Shown here piece after piece: positions 33,624 through 45,640 of a DNA stretch of 64,000 bases; positions within the stretch are counted from its first letter, which is position 1; every line of letters starts with the position of its first letter. Under the pieces are notes generated by a model. That model saw only the letters and a program-made list of their open reading frames with translations. It was not told where the DNA came from and did no database searches. The DNA lies in assembly GCF_902686445.1 (NCBI RefSeq), contig NC_062232.1, positions 73,301,440 through 73,365,439 on the forward strand. The letters are read 5' to 3'. Source of the DNA: Sciurus carolinensis. Its lineage: Eukaryota; Chordata; Mammalia; Rodentia; Sciuridae. The position numbers were made by a program, and so were the translations under genes.

Positions 33624-36325
33624 CTGAATGATAAATGGATAGCAGAGGAAATCAAGAATGACACAAAAAATACCTAGAGGTAAATGAGAACACCAATACA
33701 ACATATCAAAATCTCTGGGAAATGATGCAGGCAGGACTAAGAGAACATTCATTGCATTGATCTCATTTATGAAAAAAATAGAAAGTCAACAAATAAATGA
33801 CCTAACATTACATCTCAAGGCCCTAGGAAAAGAAGAACAGTTCAACATCAAAACCAGAAGGAAACAGGAAATAATTAAAATCAAAGCTGAAATCAATGAA
33901 ATTGAAACCAATGAAACAATTCAAAAAATTGACAAAAGTTGATTCCTTAAAAAAATAATTAAAATTGATAAACCCCTAGCCACACTAACAAAGAGAAAAA
34001 GAGAGAAAAATCAAATTACTAAAATATGTGAAGAAAAGGAAGTATCACAACGGACATGACTGAAATACAGAAGATAACTAGAAACATTTTGAACATTTAT
34101 ACTCCAAAAAAATAGAAAATTTGATGACATTGACGAATTTCTAGAGACATACGACCTACTTAAAGGGAATCAGGAGGATATATACATTTAAATAGATTAA
34201 TTTCAAACAATGAAATAGAAGACACTATCAAAAACCTATAAATCAAGAAAAGCCTAGAACCAAATGGATTCTCAGTCAAGTTCTACAAGACCTTTAAAGA
34301 AGAATTAATACCAATACTCCTCAAAGTATTCCATGAAATAGAAAAGGAGAGAAACTTCCAAACTCATTCTATGAGGCTAATATCACACTGACACCAAAAC
34401 CAAACAAAGAGACATCAAGTAAAGAAAACTTCAGACCAATATCCCTGACAAACAGAGATGTAAAAATTCTTAACCAAATTTTGGCAAATTGCATACAAAA
34501 ACATACTTAATAGATAGTGCAACATGATAAAGTGGCATTTATCCCAGGGATGCAAGGTTGGTTCAACATACAAAACTCAACAAACCTAATTCATCACATC
34601 AATAGATTTAAAAACTAGGGATAATAGGAAAATATTTCAATATTGTATAAAAACTCTACATGCTAAACCCAAAACCAAAATAATTCTAAATGAACAAAAA
34701 ATGAAAGAATTCTGTCTAATAACTAGAACAAGAAAAGGATGCCCTTTTTCATCACTTTTATTCAACATCATCCTTGAAACTCTAGCCAAAGCAATTAGAC
34801 AGGAGAAAGAAATTAAAGGGATATGAATAATAAAAAAAGAACTCAAACTATCACTATTTGCTGATAACATGAATCTATATTTAGAAGTCCAAAAATTTCC
34901 ACCAGAAAACTTCTAGAACTAATGAATGAATTCAGCAAAGCAGCAGATAAAGAAAATCAACACCCATGAATCAAATACTTTCCATCATTGATAAATCTAC
35001 TGAAAGAGAAATTAGGAAACCTACCCCATTTACAATAGCCTCAAGAAAAATAAAATACTTGGTAATCAATCTAACAAAAGAGGTAAAAGACCTCTACAAC
35101 GAAAACTACAGAAAACTAAAGAAAAAAATTAAAGAAGATATTAGAAGATGGAAAGACCTCGCATACTCCTGGATAGGCAGAATTATTATTGTCAAAATGA
35201 CCATACTACAAAAACCACTATAGAGATTTAATGCAATTCCTATTGAAAGCCCAATGACATTCTTCACAGAACTAGAAAAAGCAACAATGAAATTCATTTG
35301 GAAAAATAAGATACCAGAATAGCCAAAGCAATCCTTAGCAAGAAGAGTGAAACAGGAGCCATCACAATACCAGAAGATCTAAAACTATGCTACAGAGCCT
35401 TAGTAACACAAAGGACATGGTATTGGCACCAAATCAGACCCTTAGACTGAAGGTACAGAATAGAAAACACAAAGACAAGTCCACCTAAATACAGTTATCT
35501 CATACTAGACAAAGGGGCCAAAAACATTCACTGGAGAAAAGATAGCCTCTTCAAAAAATGGTGCTGGGGAAATTGGAAATCCACATGTAACAAAATGACA
35601 TTAAGCTCCTATCTCTCACCCTGCACAAAACTCAACTCAAAGTGGATCAAGGACCTAGGCATTAGAACAGAGACCATGCACCTAATAGAAGAAAAAGTAG
35701 GCCCAAATCTTCACCATCTTGACCTAGGAGCTGACTTCCTTAACAAGACTCCTAAAGTGCAAGAAGTAAAATCAAGAATCAATAAATGGGATGGATTCAA
35801 ATTAAAAATCTTTTTCTAAGCAAAGGAAACAAGGACATGAGAGCATACAGATTGGAGAAGATCTTTACCACATGTACCTCAGATAGAGCATTAATCTCCA
35901 GGTTATATAAAGAACTCAAAGAACTTAACACCAATAAAACAAATAACTCAATCAATAAATGGGCTAAGGAACTGAACAGACACTTCACAGAAGAGATAAT
36001 ACAATGGATAAAGAAAATTATGAAAAAAAATTCAACATCTCTTGTAATTATGGAAATGAAATCAAAACTACTCTAATATTTCATCTCACGCTAGCCAGAA
36101 TGGCAATTATCAAGAACACAAGCAACAATAAATGTTGGTGAGGATGTGGGGAAAAAGGTTCACTCATAAATTGCTGGTAGGAATTCAAATTGGTGCCACC
36201 ACTCTGGAAAGCAGTAAGGAGATTCTACAGAAAACTTGGAATACAACCACTATTTGACCTAGTTATTCCACTTGTCAGTTTATACACAAGGGACGTAAAA
36301 TCAGCATACTACACAATGTCTTTAT
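33624..36325 (+). pseudogene. L1 copy D, inverted ORF2 segment (residues about 259 to 1180)
   Basis: Plus-strand ORF2 from just after the endonuclease to near the C-terminus. Landmarks: [18 protein letters not shown] (33870), a decayed RT core, a TGA at 34824-34826 at the CpG arginine position, a catalytic box reading FADN (34857-34868, last Asp replaced), [20 protein letters not shown] (35080), and SPCTKLNSKWIKDLGIRTET (35610). Many stops and indels. Not functional. Confidence 0.88.
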
Positions 36326-38927
36326 AATAAGCTAACTAATATGCTGTGATGCTATTTCCTTTTCTATTTGTACCTTTTTATGAAAGTTTTTCTCATGTAC
36401 ACATTAGTAAGTATAATCATAGGCAAGACGTAACTTTAGTGAGTAAATCTGTCTTCTTTTACTTCTTTACATTTTCTAAATTCATTTCTAGTTTCATACT
36501 TGCTTACTAATTACTTATTCATGTTAGTCTATTTTGGAAAGAATTTCATCAGAAATGTCATCATTACCCTGAATTTCCAGTAATTATTTTATATATTTTT
36601 CGGTGATCTTTTTGTACTGTTTCTGTTGGTTTCATGTCTGGGTAGTCATTAAATGGACAAATGCATAGAAAGAAATGTATATTACTTGTTCATGAGTGAA
36701 GCACTTATGATTGTTAATCATTGTACTAAGTGGCTATTCTTGTGACCCAGTATGACAAATAAACTATTTTAAATGGATTTTTCAGTTGATTTTCTTCCTA
36801 CTACCTCATTAACAGTCTTTTCTCACTTTTCTTAGCTATATACTTTTCTCTTGTTGCTCTAAATCTTTTAATCCTTATGACATATCTCTAGGACTGATTT
36901 ATCTACAATCATTTCCTAAGTAATCTAATATAGTCCTATGGCTTATAAAAACCTGCCAGAGATTTGAATCCTAAAGTCATTATTTCCAACTCAGAACTTT
37001 CTCATGGAATCCAAAATAAAATAACCAACTACATATTCATAATCTTCACTGCCATGCTTACCAGTTATTTCAAATTTAACATGTCTTGATATAAACCTTT
37101 GATTTCCTGTCAAATATTCTCTGCAACTGGGTTCCTAACCTCAGTAAGCAGTATAAATTTTCAGTCAGGTCCTTAGGGCAATAAATTTGGAAAAATCCTA
37201 TTTCACATTCTTTGTGTCACCCAAATCCAATTCATCTGAAAAGGAAGTGAGTTTCAATTTCAAAACATATCCCACTAGTGATCACTTCTCATTCTCTCCA
37301 CTGTTAACACTCTAGTGGAAGCCTCCATCATCTCTTCCCAGACACTTGTAAACCTCTAAAGCTTTCTCCCAAATTTCACTTTTGGCACCCTTGCTCGTCT
37401 ATTTTCAACAAGCAAACAGACCAATCATGTTAAAACATACTGTGTTCCCTCCCCATGAACTTTTGTAACATTATTTACTTTGCTTGAAATAGTATTTACT
37501 CTCATTTTGTTACATAAGTTAAAAGCTGTATATCTCTTGAATCTCAGCTCTGCTTTCATAGAAGAGTCCTCACTGACCCTCAGAAACTATTCACATACAT
37601 ATGTATGGCACCATGTTCCTGTCCATAAGACCATACCTTGGAATTTAAATTTTACAATAGTTTTCTTTATTTGGTTCATATCGGCCCTATTAGCATAACC
37701 AATTTATTGTAAATTGTGTGAAGTGTTTGTTTTGTCCAATTCACTGTATCTTCAATAAGTACCACAGTGTCTAGCATATTTGAGGAGAAAGAAAGGAAGG
37801 AAGGAAGTGAAGAAGGGATCAATCATCTCAAAAGCAAGGCGCTAGAAGGAAGATCTATGAATTATCATTTCTTATGATGGGAAAAGATGAATATCTTCAT
37901 GATTGTCTTGAATTCACTCCACGAGGTCTTATCATAGTTCAATTCATTTTCTTCTTATGAAATTCTTGACTCAGTTAAGGTCTTACAAATCCTTTGATAA
38001 AATTCCATTATTATCAATCCTAAATGAGTCTCTATTTCCTACAGTCAAGAAACCTGATAAAAGAGATGTCTTGAGCAATTTGACCTAGTTAAACTTGAAA
38101 GAGGTAGGCATATGTGTTTGTGTGTGCATGTGTGTGTGTACATTTTACATTAGGATATGGAAATAAATACATGATATGGAAATACACATGCATATTAATG
38201 TTTATATCAATGTTATATACTTAAATATTTATTTTAATCACAGTTTGTTAAATTTCATAGGAATAAGTGCTGCTTTATGATTTCTTATTTCAAAAATTTA
38301 AGATCTTATAATACATAGGCCTGCTTTATTAAACTATAATAGGCATAAATAGATATTCAGGAAATATTTCATATCTTAATATTAGGCACATACTTAAAGA
38401 ATTATGGGAAATAACTGGGTAAAACTCTATATGTTGATGTAGAAATTCTAAAATATAGAACAAATTTATCTTTTCTTTTAGGTAATGACATATGCTTATA
38501 TTTCTAATTATGAAATATATCAGAAACATAAAAATACAGAATATAATTATATACTTAAGTAAACAACAAAGATTTAAGCTGAACAATTTACTATTTTTCT
38601 GTAACTATCTTCTGTTAAAGGACTAGAAATAAATGTTATACCAGCAAATGAAAATTATAATCAATTCTAACAATTTTTCTACCTACATCTCCAAAAGTAA
38701 ACCTATCTGGAAATTCAACATAACCCTCTTGCATAGACATAAGCAAACTTCTGTTATGTTCCAAGAGTTCAAATTCAAAAATTAGATTTCCTTCATTTAT
38801 AACTGACAGTGGACAAAGTATCATTCTGGGTATGCATGTCAGTGGGTAGATATCTAGTACATCTAAGTAACACTTGCTGTTAGAATATAGAAAATTTCCA
38901 TAAACTCAATAAGAGCATAACTGTAAT
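36326..38927. other. No gene; two short simple repeats
   Basis: A/T-rich unique DNA. A (GAAA/GAAG)n patch lies at about 37785-37817 and a (TG)n patch at about 38112-38140. The small ORFs here have no recognisable domain. Confidence 0.5.
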
Positions 38928-38942
38928 AAGAGGGTCATATCT

Positions 38943-39141
38943 AGCCAGGCACAGTGGCACATGCCAGTGGCTCAGGAGGCTTAGACAGGAGAATCAAGAG
39001 TTCAAAGTCAGCCTCAGCAATGGCGAGGTACTAAGCAACTCAGTGGGACTCTGTCTCTAAATAAAATACAAAATAGGACTGGGGATGCGGTTCAGTGGTC
39101 GGGTGTCACTGAGTTCAATCCCCATTATCCACCCCCCAAAA
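38943..39141 (+). mobile_element. B1-ID composite SINE with perfect target duplication
   Basis: Plus strand. B1 part (AGCCAGGCACAGTGGCACAT ... GTTCAAAGTCAGCCTCAGCA ... GGACTCTGTCTC), linker ATAAAATACAAAATA, ID part (GGACTGGGGATGCGGTTCAG ... GAGTTCAATCCCCAT) and a short A tail. The 15-bp duplicate AAGAGGGTCATATCT is perfect at 38928-38942 and 39142-39156, which fixes both ends. Confidence 0.93.
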
Positions 39142-39156
39142 AAGAGGGTCATATCT

Positions 39157-39535
39157 ACTATGAAAATATTATGTGGAGTGCTGGCCTATCTCTCTGTTGA
39201 TTTGTTTGGACCTCAGTTTAGGTTAATTATACTATTCATTTAATTAATTACTCTCATTAACACAAGCAGTACTCTTCTATTCAATATTAACATATTCTCT
39301 TTAACACTTTATCTGTAATTTCACTCTTCTATGAACATGGGCACCCACTTTCATATAATTAATATATGTTCATCTAATCTACCTTCCATAGGGTTATTTA
39401 CCTATTGTAAGCTCCTTGAAAAATATAGTATTTGAGAGAATAAATATTTTTCTTTCATATAAATATTTTTGTGCCTTAATTTTTATTCTTACTGATTTTC
39501 AGTGCTTTCTTTATTATTTTAGATATTATTAGTGC
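39157..39535. other. No feature seen
   Basis: A/T-rich DNA, nothing recognised. Confidence 0.5.
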
Positions 39536-39730
39536 TTTGTTATTGATGATTATTGTAAAATCTTCCTCCACTCAACTAACCCTCTCTTAATTTTGCCTAT
39601 GGCATATTTTGAAGAATAGAGATCTTGAATTTAGCATAGTCAAATCAGCCAATTTTTATCTTTATGATTGGCATTTTTAGAATTTTGTTAATAATAGCTT
39701 TACTCATCTCTTATTCTAGAACAGAGACTC
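39536..39730 (-). mobile_element. Old L1M fragment, antisense
   Basis: TTTTGCCTATGGCATATTTT, then GAATAGAGATCTTGAATTTA and TAGTCAAATCAGCCAATTTT follow the antisense order of the C-terminal ORF2 region of old mammalian L1s. Diverged; ends approximate. Confidence 0.45.
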
Positions 39731-42700
39731 TTCAGATCCATATTGCATGTTCCCTTATATGCTGAAGAAACTGACCTTGGCTTTTTCTTTTCTCACAGCA
39801 GGATCAGAAAACTCTTGACAGGCCCTCTGTGCCTTATCGATCCACACACACCATAGAGACATCTTTAACATCCTCCAGACTCCACACTCTTTTAGAGGTC
39901 TACTAGGCAATTTCTCAAACTGGTGTCCTCCCCCATAAATGTCCTACAGTTCACACAAAAGACACCAGCCTCTTGAGGCGGACCTTTACAATTTTCATTG
40001 ACACCAATCCTTTCAACTTACTCCATACTGCTAAATTAAAAACCATCTTACTTGATGTGGTACTCTGTAACCTTGCAGAACCTTGCCCCTGCTTGTGCTC
40101 TTCTTTACTTTACAAGACTCACTCAGTATAAGTGTTCCTATAACTCACAGACTTACCCACTAAGATAGGAAGTGTTCTTCAGTACAAAGCTAATTGACCA
40201 AAGGTGTGATCTCCGAATCTCAGATAGTGTTCATTCCCTTTAAACTAACCAACAGAATGAAGAAAATACATATCATATCTTGTGCTCTTTCAATTAAAAA
40301 TATATAATTTAACACATTAAAATTCCTATATATTTATTTCATACACATTTTAGCAAATTAATGATAGTAGCTCCTGCAACTATACATAAAGTTATTTAAC
40401 AGGAATCCAATATGGTGAAAAAGTGAAAACAAAATGGGTACTTCATCTTAGAGATATTTAAAAATGCCATTGGATTAATCTTTTTAGAAAATAAATTGTA
40501 ATATATAAGATCATGCTCAACTTTACTTTTATTGACCAATTACATCTAAGCATTTTATTTTTATTTCATAAAAATTTTTGAGAAAAACACCATCCATATA
40601 TAAAACCAGCTTCCCTTTAAAAGGTATTCATTTCTCTTAAATGATGCAATCTACTAGAAGGATAGCATTACTTTATAAGTATGTTAGTCATCAACTCTTC
40701 TTGTGTTGCTAAAAATCCAAATTATTTTTTGGATTAGTCCTAAGCAAGCTTATAAATCTTTGCTCCCATGTTGAATTCTTCTGCCTGTTTTAGAAAACCC
40801 ATACAATAAATAAAATCTCTAAAAATTATAGACTTATTTCATCAATAATGTTGACAGTTCAAATTTGAATACACATATTGCATTTAAAAAAATTTGTCAT
40901 GATTTTGGCCATATTTTCCTGTGGAACTTTTCTTCTAGCATTTAAAAACATAGAATTCCCTTAAATTTGCTAAAACTTCTACTTTGGGGTCTTAAGAGTA
41001 TAACAAAGATTCATCATTTCATTGCACAAAATTTACATTTCATAATGTAGGCCCAAATACTTCATATCAACCAACCATTTAAAAATGACTATTGAAGTAC
41101 AATTGTACAAATTTCCTTAAAAGTGGTTTTGTTTGTTTAAATTAATAACAGTGTTTATAAATGAATTTCATATTATATTTGTCCATTGCAAATTTATTAG
41201 AAACAACAAATTCACCATAGCTTTGCCTGTCCTTAAACACATACTTTCCATGTAACAGTGTCTCCAACATAGGATAGGAATTGAACTATGTAAAGAACTT
41301 GTTAATATATTACTAATATAACAAGTTCAAGGTGAGTTTTTCTGTTCTTATACAAATATCTGCCCAATAATATGTGTTGTATCAATTATAAATTCCTTTC
41401 TCTAACACACATTTAGGTCTATATTGTAAGTTTCACATAAAATCCAGCATGCATGACCATCAATGATCCCCTTTTTCCCATCAGGAACACAGACCATTTA
41501 CTGAGCTTTCTGTGCCTTACTGAATAAACAGTGATAGGATAAGTCCTCCCTATCAAGTCTTTAAAATAATTATGGAGACTTACATTTATTTTTAAACACA
41601 CATAAGTGTCTATGTCCATACTGTAAATAAAAGTCATTGAAAGAATGCAAGATATTTTTAATTGTCCCTGTTATTTGGCATTGCAACAGGATAGTCCACT
41701 GACACATGTTGTGCTGTGATGTCCTTTACAGTGATTCCAACCAATAAATAAGATTCAACTTTGAATGAACCACAAATTTACTGCTTTTTGCTATATGACT
41801 ATGTTTAGTAATTAGGCAATTTCCATCTTTCATGAATGCATCAATTAAATTAAAATTTTAAATACATAAAATTTTAAATGTTTTCCTCATACTTTTGTAC
41901 AACTTGATGTCAAACTAAGTCGATGTACCTTTGATGTTCTCTTAGCATTTAAAATCAAATGATTCCATTAAATATATCTATACCAGTCTGAATACTTAAT
42001 ACACCTTTGTACTTTACATCAAACAACTCCTTAATAGGTTTTATTTTACTCTTACAATTCATAAACTACATTCACAATAGAACAACTTTGATTTATAAAT
42101 TTTCACTTCTCATGTCCTCAGGTCAGTACATATTGAGTTACAAGTAATACCAAACTCAAAGAATTTGACTAAACAGAGAAGGATTTATTTTTAGGACATG
42201 AGAAGAAGCCCAGTGGCAGGAAGTTCAAGATTGTTAATGAGACTCACCAATGCCAACAGGAAGCCAGGATCTCTCCAACTTTCATTTCTGCGGATCATAG
42301 AGTGTAGAGGCTTTCATATTCCAGGGTATCCAGTGGACATAAAGACCTGCTGATTTCAAAACTGGTTAGAGAGGCAGAGGGCGAAAGGTGAAATGATGAA
42401 GAGATTCATCCTAGAAAATTGCCCTTTTATTAAGAATGAATTAATTCCTCAGGGATTTCTGCCTATACGGATATCTTATTGGATAGAATTATGTCACACA
42501 CTGCCTGTAGCTCCAATGGAGGTTGGGAAATCAAATGTTCTATTTAAGCACATTGATGCACAGAATAAATTTGAAGTTCTGCTATGAAATAAAGGATTGG
42601 TATATTTTTGGTAGGCCATCAACAATTTGACACTATTGAAATAATAAGCAATTGGTGTAATAAAAGTAGAGAACTATATGGCAAAAATTTATGACACTTC

Positions 42701-44960
42701 TTCTCTCTATATAAATGTCAACCAGATACAAAGGATTCTAGAGATGTTTTAATAAGTGGAGATTTCAAAAGGAGTTTAACTGTTCTTCAGAGTCTTGATG
42801 CATTTCCCTTGGCATGTGGAAGATTTTGACAGTGATAAATGCATTGCGCTATCAGAAATGCTCTCAAATAGGCATTATTTTCCTCACTTATCATAGACAT
42901 TATAGGAAATCAAGAACTTCAAAAAGTCTCTATATCAATTAGTCAACCATAGAAATGCTTCCAACACTAGTTGTATTTTCCTCAATATTTTAATAAAATC
43001 ATTGAGCATATATTGATTATGTCTATGCCAGCATCAGGTATAGCAGAAACTAACTGATCATTATGCACTTAAATAGAAAATATTCATAAGACTATTCCTT
43101 TCAAATTACTAAGACCATAGTAATAATCCTCCTATAATATGTGAACAAAATGAATTATGATAAAATATCTCCTGAATTTTACATACTGATCATTTAATAG
43201 AATCTCTAATATGTTTCAGTTCTGAGATATTTCAAGCCCATATGACCTGTCCAACTACAATTCTAAAATTGCCTGACCACTGATATACTATTTCTAAGAG
43301 GGAAAAAAGATTATTGGCCAGTCCATTTAGACCTTCCTAAGACACATACTTGAGAATGTGTCTCTAAAACATTCAAATTCTAAAACTTTTCTAAAGACAT
43401 CTATGTACTTCCAAAATAAAATATGCCACATAAAATTATTTCTAGATGAGTCAAAATATAAGGACCTTGGATGGGTATCATTTTACTTTCTAATATACCT
43501 GTCTTTTTAAGATTCATTTAATGGTAGTCTCCTCTTATCCACAGGGAATTTGTTCCAAGATCTCCTGAAATCACAGATAGTATCAAAACCTAAATATACT
43601 CTATTTTTCCTACACATACTTACCTACAATAAATTGTAGTTTAAATTAAGCAGAGGAATATATTAATCATAAAAATATACTGTAATAAAATTCCTGGCAT
43701 CACCATTTGTGCTTTGGTGTCATTATTAAGTAAAATAAAGGTTTCTTGTTCAGAAATACAGTGATATCATTGACAGTTGATGTGATGACTTAGACAGTTA
43801 CTAAGTGACTAATGAGTAGGTAGCAAATATCTCATGAAATGTGGGACAGAGGTATGATTCAAACCCCAAGTTGAATGGAGCAGGGCAATACAAGATCTCA
43901 TCATACTACTCAGAATATATCACACATTAAAATTTATCAGTTTATTATTTCTGTATATTTTCCATTTAATATTTTTGGACTACAGTTGAAGTTGGTAAGT
44001 GAAAACATGCAAAGTAAAAGCAAGGATAAAGAGGAACTAATGCATAGCTAAAAGACATACTACTAAAAATTAGATGTAGTCTTCTGCACTGTAGTAGATC
44101 TCTGTCTTATCTTGGAATTTTTTATAGTTTTTGAAGAGCAAGTCCCATAAATTTAATTCCTACAACTTAACAAACTATTGTATTATTAAATTGAACAGTT
44201 AGAAGTTCCTCTGATGGAACTTTTTCAATGGAAGAAATCTTTGTTTCTGGAGTAACATGAAAATCAAACTAATTAAGAATTACATTACAGGGCTAATGAA
44301 GAGTTAGTGAAGGAAAGTCTCTGTATATTGAAACTCAGAAAAACAAGCCCTTCATATATGAACAGAAAACCATGTTAGCTTCTATACCTGGAGCAGGCAA
44401 CTAGGCAAGGTATCATCAGTCTTGTCATGCATACAGAAAATATGCAAGAACTAAGGTAAACAAACAAGCTTGGAAAACCAACACCAAAATCATGAAGATG
44501 ATAGTAATTCTTTTCTGCAACAATTAGTTCAATTTAACTGAAAAGCTTCTAAGAAGAGAGAAAGTAGATATAGCTCAATTTATTTTTGTTTAGAATCTAC
44601 AAATATTTCAACTGATATTAATTAGTTGCAATTTCTTTGAAAAGTAGCAGATTCCAAGATGATATAAGAGAACAATTTAATAGAAGTTTTTTTTTTTTCA
44701 TGAAAGAAAAATTGCACAATAGTGTATATTAAAATAACTTCATGGCACAGTTTTGAAACTTATTGAGGGCTAGCTAACAAACAATATAAAGAATATATCT
44801 TAGATAATTTTTAATGTATCTGTCATATATATGACATTTATGTATATAATTGATGTGTATGCATGTGTGTATAAATTATATATTCAACTGTGTTTTCCCA
44901 AAATTCACTTATTTAAGCCTAACTCTTGGCATGACTGTATTTGGAGACACAGTACTTAAA
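39731..44960. other. No supported gene; possible old repeat at 42130-42600
   Basis: Mostly A/T-rich unique DNA. The part at about 42130-42600 (starting TGAGTTACAAGTAATACCAA, GAAGGATTTATTTTTAGGAC) reads like the edge of an old interspersed repeat, but I cannot name it. The 64-residue ORF inside it is not supported as a gene. The antisense ORF at 41419-41637 is also unsupported. Confidence 0.4.
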
Positions 44961-45172
44961 GAAGTTATATAGGGGCTGCTTCTCACTCTCAAGATAGCCC
45001 GCATTATCCCTTGAATGTGTATGTACCTTCCTAAATAAACCTCTATATCTTTGTGTATCCCATGCTAAAATTATTCCTTGCCACATATGCTAAGAACTCT
45101 ACTGTTCCTGAGTTGAGTTTCCCCTCCTTTCTGAGACTCCTCAGACCCTTCTCTGGAGACATCTTGTAACAG
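44961..45172 (+). mobile_element. Possible LTR fragment
   Basis: A GGGGCTGCTTCTCACTCTCA start, an AATAAA signal at 45034-45039 and a downstream C/T-rich stretch ending TGTAACA resemble the R-U5 part of an endogenous retrovirus LTR. No family is recognised and no second LTR is seen. Confidence 0.3.
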
Positions 45173-45399
45173 TGGTCCACTTTTTGCTTTGAAAATAGCC
45201 TTTGCTGCTCTGCAAACACAAGTTTTTGTTTTGGCTTTTTTTTTTTTTTTTAATGGACATGTTTCTTTCTCTTCCTCTCTCCAGGCTCCTCCCTGATCTC
45301 TCCCCCTCCCTAATCTCAGGGGAGACAGGATCGCCTTTCTTCCCCATTTTAGGTAGATTTATCTGTCCTTGAGTACACAACCACCATAGGAACAAAGCA

Positions 45400-45640
45400 A
45401 TTCAGACTTTGGGGATGGTACCAGAAGATCTCAGAAATGACCATTTCCCAAATTAACAAGTGAATTACAACTCCATCAGAGAACACCTGAAATGTAGCCT
45501 TCGAATCACCTCTTTAAAATTCCCTGTTCCTGTTGATGAGAAGAATCCCAGCTTCTGGGACAGTTGTCCCCTATATTTCTCCTTTGCTAGGAAAGCAATA
45601 AAACTTCTTTTCCTTTTTTTTCTAAAAAAAGAAATTATTA
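45400..45640 (+). mobile_element. Possible second LTR fragment
   Basis: The order CCCAGCTTCTGGGACAGTTG, TTTCTCCTTTGCTAGGAAAG, then AATAAA (45597-45602) and a T/C-rich stretch is like the 3' part of a class I LTR. The 69-residue ORF across it is incidental. Confidence 0.33.

Larger units (their letters stand above)
33095..36325 (-). mobile_element. 5'-inverted L1 (copy D), 2.7-kb inversion
   Basis: The sense part on the minus strand (33095-33623) is the L1 3' end. It is joined head to head to a plus-strand ORF2 part (33624-36325). In L1 coordinates the two parts adjoin: the inverted part ends at the TACTAC before the CAGCCACATCAATG string (copy A about 6035), and the sense part begins at that string. 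This is the twin-priming arrangement. I could not recognise a target duplication. Confidence 0.85.
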
